Below, piece after piece: positions 56,340 to 64,000 of a stretch of 64,000 nucleotides of DNA; positions within the stretch are counted from its first letter, which is position 1; every line of letters begins with the position of its first letter. A program made the translations under genes and the position numbers. Source of the stretch: Cryptomeria japonica (lineage: Eukaryota; Streptophyta; Pinopsida; Cupressales; Cupressaceae); NCBI RefSeq assembly GCF_030272615.1, contig NW_026729318.1:1-64000 (forward strand), in the 5' to 3' direction. The notes below the pieces were generated by a model. It searched no databases. It had not been told where the DNA came from and was given only the letters and a program-made list of their open reading frames with translations.

Positions 56340-57560
56340 TTAGGATGTCATGATGTCTATAAGCTAATATATGGGTGTTTATGAAAGGTTTGTTCAATAC
56401 TTTGAAAGGTACATAAAATGTCATGATGTCTATAACCTAATATATGGATGTTTATGAATATGTAATAAATTTATGGTAGGATAAAAGGATGATGACAATA
56501 TGGATTACTGATAAAAATTAGGATATGGATGTCTACAAGGATGTGATCAAGTTAGGAGTTTTGATTCTATAGGAAATTTAAATCTATCTTAGAGATGAGG
56601 GATTCGTAAAAATTAATGGATAATTGATGTGTATGAGGATGTTATGATGGTATAAACTATGATTATCAAATCTAGGGCATATATGTCTATAACTTAATTT
56701 GTAGATAGAAGGATAAGGTATGTGTATAAGTACACGTACATAAGATGTTATGATGCATATAACCTAGTATATGGCTGTTTATGAATATGTAATGAATTTA
56801 TGGTTGGATAAAAAGATGATCAATATGAATTGTGATCAAAATTAGGACATGGATGTCTACAAGGTTGTGATCAAGTTAGGATTTTTTATTCTACAGGAAA
56901 TTTAAACCTATCTTAGAGAGAAGGGATTCATAATAATTAATGGATAATTGATGTGTATGAGGATGTTATGAGGTGTAAACTCTGATTATCAAACCTAAGG
57001 CATATATGTCTATAACTTAATTTGTAGATAGAAGGATAAGGTATGCGTATAACTACCCACATATAAGATGCTATGATGTATATAACCTAGTATATGGGTG
57101 TTCATGAATATGTAATGAATTTATGGTAGGATAAAAGGATGATAAAAAGATGGTTTGTGATCACAATGAAGATATGGATGTCTACAAGGATGTGATCAAG
57201 TTAGGAGTTTTGATTCTATAGGAAATCCAAACCTATCTTGGAGATGATTGATTCCTAAAAATTAATGGACAATTGATGTGTATGAGGATGTTATGCTGGT
57301 GTAAGTGATTATCTAAACCAGGGCATGGATACTATGATGGTGGTGTAAACCTAGGAGATAAATGTTTATGAAGATCCAACCTAATTTGTAGATAGAAGAA
57401 TAGTATTTGTTTATAAAAATGTGGATGTGTATGAGTATGAGTAAGGATACCTAAAAATTAATGGATAATGGATATGTATGAGTATGTTATGATGGTGTAA
57501 GTGATTATCTAACCTAGGGCATGAATGTTTATGAAAATATTATGTGACTATGGATACTAT
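56340..57560. repeat. Satellite-like tandem array with unit of about 325 bp
   Basis: The phrase TATAACCTA(A/G)TATATGG recurs at about 56431, 56758 and 57081. The following text (GTTTATGAATATGTAAT, ATGGATGTCTACAAGG, GATAGAAGGATA) recurs in the same order. The last, partial unit is rearranged with a shorter internal repeat. There are roughly three and a half units. Confidence 0.75.
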
Positions 57561-58559
57561 GTTTTTGATTCTCAATATCATGCAAGCATGCGAGAGAAGA
57601 GCATACACACACACACTCCTTCAAGATTAAAATACAATGGTTCTTTAGTTAACCAAATTAAAATGTGTATGGTTCATTTTAATCCCTCAAAGCAATAGTT
57701 TGAAAAGACACACAAACAAACAAACAAATAAAATATAATAAGAAAAATGTCTATAAACTTTTTCTCTAAACAATCATCATGCCAAACTAGTTAGCCAATA
57801 TTTTTGTGCATTTGTTCTTTAGCTTGCCAAAAGGGAAAGTTTTAAAGTTTTTCACACTTTAATGAAAAGATAAAGTTTCATTAAATTATTACTTTAAAAA
57901 ATACAAAATAAGACATCAAACTAAAAAAAATAAGTAAACTATTATATCCTTTATAAAATTTTAAACATTTTTAAAAAAATTATAAAAAATGGACAAATTT
58001 ACCTGAAGTTGGTGTGCAATATGAAGAAAAATCTTGGTTCACTACGTATGCTTGGAACTAGCTTTCAAATGCGTACAAAAATAAAAAAATTGATTAATTG
58101 GTGGTTTGAAATTTGTTAACATTTTCATGCAAATTCTTTTTAAGCAATTGATATATATATATAAATATAAATTATACGCAAAATAAGAAAGTGTAGATAT
58201 GTGACAACAATAAAAACATTAATGCTTTCAATATTCCATGCACTTTATGAGTAGAATTATCTTTTTAAAGACATTATTAAAATAATTTATTATTCTTTGA
58301 AAAGTAAACTTATTCAACTTTTATACATGGAAGGTTAATTGGATGTTTTCTTCTAAAATAAAAGCATAACATTTAATAAGAGTATGAAACCTTTTTTAAA
58401 TGTGTGAAGCTTGTTTTTTGAGTGTGAATCTTTTTTTAATTTTTTAAAAAGTGGAAGCAACTAATAAAAATTATTACAAACTTCTTTATCATGGTAGTTT
58501 GACAAGTATGATAAATGCTCATAATTGAATTTAAATTTTTTATATTATATAATTTACAA
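57561..58559. other. No gene seen
   Basis: AT-rich DNA between the tandem array and the microsatellite. Confidence 0.45.
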
Positions 58560-58562
58560 TTG

Positions 58563-58810
58563 AAGAATAATAATGACAACAATAATAATAACAACAATAA
58601 CAGTAACAACAAAAATAGTAACAACAATAATAGTAAGAACAATAGTAAGAACAGTAATAGTAAGAACAGTAATAGTAACAGTAATAATAATAATAAGAGT
58701 AATAGTAATAACAATAACAATAACAATAACAATAACAATAACAATAGCAATAACAATAACAATAACAATAACAATAACAATAACAATAACCATAACCATA
58801 ACAATAACAA
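58563..58810. repeat. AAC/AAT-rich microsatellite
   Basis: About 250 bases of ACAATA/AACAAT-type triplets, becoming a pure AACAAT hexamer run toward the right. The Leu-, Asn- or Ile/Val-only reading frames here are artefacts. It may be the tail of an older LINE or the target of the LINE that follows. Confidence 0.92.
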
Positions 58811-58861
58811 CTAGGGCAGTGACAGTGGAATCCAAGGTTGAAATGGGGGTCTACTCATGGC

Positions 58862-60805
58862 AAGAATCGATCATTTTCACAGGTGGTTGGCTCTCAAGAG
58901 GTGGCAAAAGAAGCTAGGGTTTCTATTATGGTACCTGGCAAAATGGGACATAATGCGATGGAGGCTAGGGTTTCAATTCTTGCAACTCAAGCGATCGGTC
59001 AGATGGTTGGATCTTGAGATATGGAGAAAGAAGCTAGGGTTTCTGGAATGGTATCTAGCAAAACGGGTAATAATGCGATGGAGGCTAGGGTTTCAGTTTC
59101 GGCGACTCGGGTGCTCGGTTAGGTAAATTCAAAACCAAATGACGCTAGCCCCGTAAAGGATAAGGTATGTGATTCTAATGATCCTCCATCGCAAGCTTGG
59201 GTACCGATTCTGTGCATTGATCTCCTTGGATCTTATGTTGATAAAAAGGCTCTTTCGCTTCATTCGAATGCTATTATTGGGGAACTCTAGGGGGATCAGA
59301 TCTATTTGTCTAAACTTTTTACTAAATTACATAAATGTTGGGCAAATATTCATTACTTTCAGCTCCTTTCATCAAATTCTTTTATTATTGTTTTCGATTC
59401 TCCTGTGTTATGGGATAGGGTTTTGGTTTCTCCTCATCACTGGTTTGGAAAACACTTTCTTTCGGTTATTGCTTGGAAGCCTTTCTTTGTTCCTGCTTGG
59501 TCAAATAATAAATTTGCTCCCTTTTGGTTTGGACTTCCTAAACTTCCCTTTGAATTCATGGATCTTGATGTCCTGCAACAAATTGGAAATTCCTTTGGTA
59601 CTTTCATCACATCTAGCTTGGATTTTGTGGAGGGGGAGGTTCTTGTAAAAATCTATGTTTTAATCAATCCTAAGACTGTGCATCCCCGTACTTGTAATAT
59701 CAAGTCTCATGAGGGGATTTGGCGTCAAAATATAGAGAAACTGGATTCCGAGCTTTTGAAATCTCCCCTTATTTTAGATGCTTTGTTGTTTAAGGATTTT
59801 AAGAAGACTCAATAGGTGTCGGGTCCAATAGATGTTAATGCTAACACTACGTTATAGTCTCAATGGTTTATTGATAGTAATGGGAAAAATTTGAATAAAG
59901 ATGATGCTACTTTTCAGTTGAATTTTATTCAGGTTACAGTTTCTCCTTCCATGAATAAATCAATAAAAATGACTGAGCCAATTTCAAACTTTACTAAGAA
60001 GGTTTCTAGGAATATTTTAAATTCTCTAGGTGCTATTGATAATTCTAAAAAGAATGTTCTCTCTCCTTTCGAATCAGTAGCATTAGACACTTCTAAAATA
60101 GGTAATTCTGGTAAGGTTTCTGAAGTAGAGATTCCGTTTGACAATGCCTTAATTGCTCAAATCAAACTTTTAGCTTCCAATACTTCTGGTCTCGGCCCAG
60201 AAACTCTAGACAAGGAATTAAATGTAGGTTTTAATGAGTTACCCAGAGTAGTGGTGTTGGATATAGAGTTAGTGCATCAGGTGAATGAGCTTCTGGATAA
60301 TCTTGCCCCCCAAGGTGGGATTGAGGCAATGGATAGGGTTATTTGCGCCATTGATAGCGATTTAGGTGAAATTAAGTCTTCCCTTCCTGTCGTTACAACT
60401 ACAAATCCTTTTGAGATTTTGGCTACTAAAGATTTGGGTATGACTGATAAACTGACTATTTCTTCCCCATTATAGAATGTTAAATGCTTGCCAATTGTGC
60501 AAACCTCTTTGGTTTTGTCCCCTCCTTTTGGTTCTCCTAGAAGAGGTAGGCCTCCTAAAAATGTTTAGACTAAATTAGAGATTGTTGCTGGGATACAGAG
60601 GACACTGTCCATTTCGCCCAGAGTTGGTAAGGGGAAGAAATCACTCTCCTTAGGTAATCGGAAAAAGGGTAAGCTACATTTGTCTAGTCCTCCTGTGACT
60701 ATGTCTGGGACTGTTAAGAGGAATTTGCAGAAGTGATATGAAGATAGTACTAAATCTCTAGCTATTGAGAAGAGGGGAGTTTCGACCTCCCCTCGAGCTC
60801 AATGA
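58862..60805 (+). pseudogene. LINE ORF1 (DUF4283-like, AT-hook)
   Basis: One frame runs from before 58881 to a TGA at 60803. The start codon is uncertain: ATGs lie at 58928, 58961 and 59078. The tandem 40-residue repeats come first. A DUF4283-like domain follows at about 59200-59690 (LFTKLHKCWANIHYF, SNSFIIVFDSPVLWDRVL, KPFFVPAW, PFWFGLPKLPFEFMD). It is followed by a Ser/Asn-rich segment and an AT-hook (SPRRGRPPK, about 60537-60563), then basic sequence. Stops include TAG at 59288, 59813, 59855 and 60473, one more TAG after the AT-hook, and a TGA near 60734. None is a frameshift. ORF1 proteins bind the element RNA. Confidence 0.8.
58881..59120 (+). repeat. Two in-frame 120-bp tandem units at the LINE ORF1 N-terminus
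   Basis: 58881-59000 and 59001-59120 align with an exact 120-base period (for example AAGCTAGGGT at 58911 and 59031, GCGATGGAGGCTAGGGTTTC in both). 120 is a multiple of three and the ORF1 frame reads both units as related 40-residue peptides (EARVSIMV and EARVSGMV). The phrase CTAGGGTTT, the telo-box core, appears four times. Confidence 0.8.
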
Positions 60806-63800
60806 AGCTTATTTCCTGGAATGTTAGGGGCTTAAATGCCCCTAACAAGAGATGCTTGATTAAGTCCCAGTTGGATTTAATCAAGTGTGATTTGGTTATG
60901 CTACAGGAAACAAAATTGTCTAAAGAGTCTGCTGATGTGCTTTTTTCAACTTGGAAAAAGTGGAATTCTCTATCCCGTTCTTCTTCTGGTGCTTCTGGAG
61001 GCTTAGCATTACTATGAAATTCTTATAGCATTGAGGTGCAATTGGTCTCCTCGGCAGTACATTGGAGGTTGTTCTTGGTTACGAGTAAAATTTCTAGGGT
61101 TAAGGTTTGGTTGTTCAATATTTATGCTCCTTCTGGGATTCAGGGAAAAAAGATGTTATGGAGGGACTTGAGTAGGGTGGCTTCTCCTCTGAGACAGGGG
61201 TCCCTTGTTGTTTTTGGAGGAGACTTTAATGCTATATTGGATCCTAGTGAAAAAAGTGGAGGGACTTTTCCAAATAAAAGAATCATGGAGGATTTTGGGA
61301 ATTTCATCCTCCACATGGGTCTTTTTGATTGCCAATCCCAAAATGGGATTTTTACTTGGAAAAAATGAGAAGGGATTTCTCACAAATAGCAGAAAGATTA
61401 GATTAGTTCTTACTTTTAAAAAATTGGCTGCAGTCGGACCTTGAGTTTTTTTCCTCCATTTTGCCTATGTCGAGATCTGATCACTATCCGATTTCTCTCT
61501 GCATCTTGGAAGACAGACAAGGCTCCCTTTCGGTCTCCTTTCAAATTTGAGCCTATGTGGTTTAGGGATGCCTCCTTATTACCTCTCCTTAGAAAATGGT
61601 GGGAGTCTGCTCCCTTCTGTTCAGGGTCTCGCATGTTTCTACTTGTCAAGAAGGTAAAGTTCCTAAAAATCAACATTAAAGAATGGAATATTTCACATTT
61701 CAAAAATATTTTTCATGAAAAACAGAGAATTCAGGATATGATTGAAACTCTTAATAAGAATGTGCTTGATCATGGTATGGTTCCTTAGGTGTTTGATGAG
61801 TTAAAGTCTTTAAGAATAGACCTTGAAGAGATTTTGGCTAGGGAAGAGATATTTTGGAGACAAAAGTCTAGAGAAGTATGGTTGTCCGATGGAGATATAA
61901 ATACCAAGTTCTTCCACTCTTCTACTAAATTAAAAAGGAGTAGGAATGGGATTTCTTGTATAGAGGATTCTTCTGGGAATGTGCTTACAGAGCCTAAGGA
62001 GATTGCTACGGCGGTAGTAAGTTTTTTCAAGGCACTGCTATCTTCTAAAGGTGGCAATTTTAAAGATGATTTTATTTCTTATATACCATCTTTAGTTTCT
62101 TCAGAGGATAACAAGATGTTGATGTCTCCTTTTTCCCTTAAGGAAGTTAGATTGGCATTTTTTGCTATTAGTCTTGATAAGGCTTTGGGTCTGGATGGGT
62201 TAACCCCTTTATTTTTTCAAAAGTGTTGGGATTTTGTGGGTAGAGATCTGCTCTTAGCTCTTGAAGAAAGTAGGAGAAATAGGTCAATTTTGAAGGAACT
62301 TAATACCACGATGATTGCTATTATTCCAAAAAAGGAGATTGTTAAATCTTTTGCTGATTTTCGTCCTATTGCTCTATGTAATACCTTATATAAGATTTTC
62401 ACTAAGGCAATATCCATTCGGCTATCCAAAATCCTTCCTAAACCTATTTTGGTGGAACAAGGTGGCTTTGTACCTAACAGGGAGATTTCGGAAGGGGCTA
62501 TTATGGCTCATGAGGTTCTACATTCTATCTCCATTCAGAGATTCCCACCATGATCTTGAAGTTAGATATGATGAAGGCTTATGATAGAGTGGAATGGCGG
62601 GCGTTAGGACTTGTTTTGGAAAAATTAGGTTTTTCTAGGGCTTGGATTAAATGGATTAATGCCTGTATCTCTTCTGCAAGGTTCTCTATTTTAATTAATG
62701 GATCCCCTTGTGGTTTTTTTCCCTCCTCTCGAGGTTTAAGACAAGGAGATCCTCTTTCACCATTTTTATTTATACTTTTAGCTGAGTCTTTCAACTGGGC
62801 TATTAAGGCTGCGAAATTGAAAGAACTTTGGTTGGGGGTCAAAATCCTGAGAGTTCCAGGCTCCATATCACACTGCCTATTTGCAGATGATACCTTGTTA
62901 TTTGGTCAGGCATCTATGTGGGAAGCTTTAGTCATGAAAGAAATTATCCAGGATTATGCTTCATTTTCAGGACAGAAAGTGAATACTGACAAGTCAAAAA
63001 TCTTCTTTCTAAATACCACACAATTCATCCAAAATAGATTATTGTCCTTTTGGGGTTTTGAGCCTAGCAATCTTCCATGTACTTATTTGGGTATACCTTT
63101 CTTTATCAAACAGGATATTTTAAGCTTTTGGGATAAAATCATTTCTGTCATCTCAAAGAGAATTATTTCTTGGAATCACATATGGTTGAGTTTAGCTGGG
63201 AAAATTGTTCTCATCAAATTTGTGTTGAATGCAGTTCTTATTTATCTTATGTCAGTGTCAAAATCTCCAAAGGGTGTGTTGGTAAGCTTATAGGATACTT
63301 TGAGGTCCTTTCTCTGGAGTAGCAATAAAGATGGAAGAAATAAACTTCCTCTGGTGGCCTAGGATAAAGTTTGTTTGCCTAAGGAATTAGGGGGTACAGG
63401 GATCAGAAATCTGGAAAAACAGAATTTGTCTTTAGAGGCTAAACTGGTTTGGAATTTGTATGAGAAATCTAGGTCTTTCTGGGCACAAATTATGTTTGCC
63501 AAGTATCTTAATAATGGTCCTAGGGAGTATATTTTTCAGATTTCTAACTTACCTTCAGGATAAGTTATGTGGAACTTCATATGTAAATGCAGATCTGTTA
63601 TTTTGCCTAATCTCTCCTGGATTGTCCATAAAGGCACAAAGGTTAGATTTTGGGAAGAAAGGTGGAATGGGCACCCTCCATTATGAAGCCTAAGGAATTG
63701 GTCTCCCCTTATATCTATTCTTTCTTCCCTTTGGGGAACCTTTGTGGCAGATTATTTTGACATAATACATAGTGGAAATGTGAGGTTGGCTAAATGGAAA

Positions 63801-64000
63801 TCTATTGAATTTTTGGAGATTGATCAAGAATTGAAATTGCAGTATACCAAGGTCTTGAGTGAGAGGGTGGTTATTCTCTCTGATCAAGAGGACAAACTGG
63901 TTTGGACTAAAAATATTTTTGGCAAATACATGGTGAAGGATGGATATAATTCCCTTATGAGAAAGAATGTTCTTCCTTCTTGGCCTGATAAGCTTTTTTG
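60802..64000 (+). pseudogene. LINE ORF2 (endonuclease and reverse transcriptase), partial
   Basis: The ATG at 60802 overlaps the ORF1 stop as ATGA. The apurinic-type endonuclease (about 60802-61500) shows SWNVRGLN, QETKLS, GGDFNAI and SDHYPI. The reverse transcriptase (about 61900-63000) shows ADFRPIALCNTLYKI, VEQGGFVPNREI, KLDMMKAYDRVEW, GLRQGDPLSPFLF and the catalytic FADD (HCLFADDTLLF). The part up to 64000 leads to the zinc-binding domain. Stops occur at 61015, 61366 and 61786, frameshifts lie near 61370-61440 and 62545, and more stops follow (63291, 63360, 63561). The enzyme would copy LINE RNA at a nicked target, but this copy cannot. Confidence 0.88.

Larger units (their letters stand above)
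58862..64000 (+). mobile_element. Plant LINE (L1-like), continuing past the window end
   Basis: ORF1 has a DUF4283-like domain and an AT-hook. ORF2 has endonuclease and reverse transcriptase, in the order of plant L1 elements. The 3' end (zinc-binding domain and tail) is outside the window. Many stops and several frameshifts make this copy inactive. Because the 5' part is present it is close to full length. Confidence 0.9.

Noticed and set aside
58436-58835. Poly-Leu, poly-Asn and Ile/Val/Thr open frames
   Set aside because: They are readings of the AAC/AAT microsatellite in different frames and strands.
1-64000. CRISPR arrays, rRNA genes, bacterial operons or organelle genes
   Set aside because: None were seen. 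Repeats are LTRs, tandem arrays or inverted repeats of plant nuclear type.

Overview
The window is nuclear DNA of a seed plant, seen from a large, retroelement-packed intergenic region. The evidence is a G-type lectin S-receptor-like kinase, a pseudogene of the plant DNA methyltransferase DRM, a PPR fragment, a plant MULE/SWIM gene, and plant-type Ty3, Copia and LINE elements. Very long LTRs, deep nesting and about one intact gene in 64 kb would suit a conifer or another gymnosperm, but that is inference; no species can be named from the sequence.

Layout. Bases 1-13668 hold two related gag/protease-only Ty3-like elements without reverse transcriptase. The inner one (115-7890) has two LTRs, a primer site, a polypurine tract and an exact 5-bp target duplication. 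It is inserted into the second ORF of the outer one, whose frame resumes exactly across the duplication. Bases 13681-17103 are a 3.4-kb decayed reading frame, full of stops but nearly free of frameshifts. Bases 19292-34530 are AT-rich desert with LINE scraps and two unrecognised coding-like relics. Among them lies a striking object: a 2.15-kb inverted repeat (20442-22592, two arms of about 1.05 kb, 53-bp spacer) made of a DRM methyltransferase pseudogene, with a further DRM fragment downstream (23013-23210).

The one intact protein gene is the receptor kinase at 35612-38047 (minus). From 40185 to 53362 a minus-strand MULE-transposase/SWIM gene has been split by a Copia element. The locus now reads solo LTR, flank, gag-pol, LTR, flank again, with the target duplication CTTAG present three times. 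Inside the Copia gag sits a 2.14-kb insertion whose right end carries three 72-nt tRNA-like cloverleaf sequences within miniature LTRs. A 2.5-kb solo LTR (53720-56225), a satellite-like array with a unit of about 325 bp, an AAC-rich microsatellite, and a LINE (58862 to the window end; ORF1 and ORF2 overlapping by ATGA) complete the window.

A common theme is decay. In most coding relics the in-frame stops sit where Gln, Arg or Trp codons would fit, as expected from C-to-T change in methylated DNA. In that setting the DRM hairpin is notable: if transcribed, it could make small RNAs against the enzyme family that carries out RNA-directed DNA methylation.
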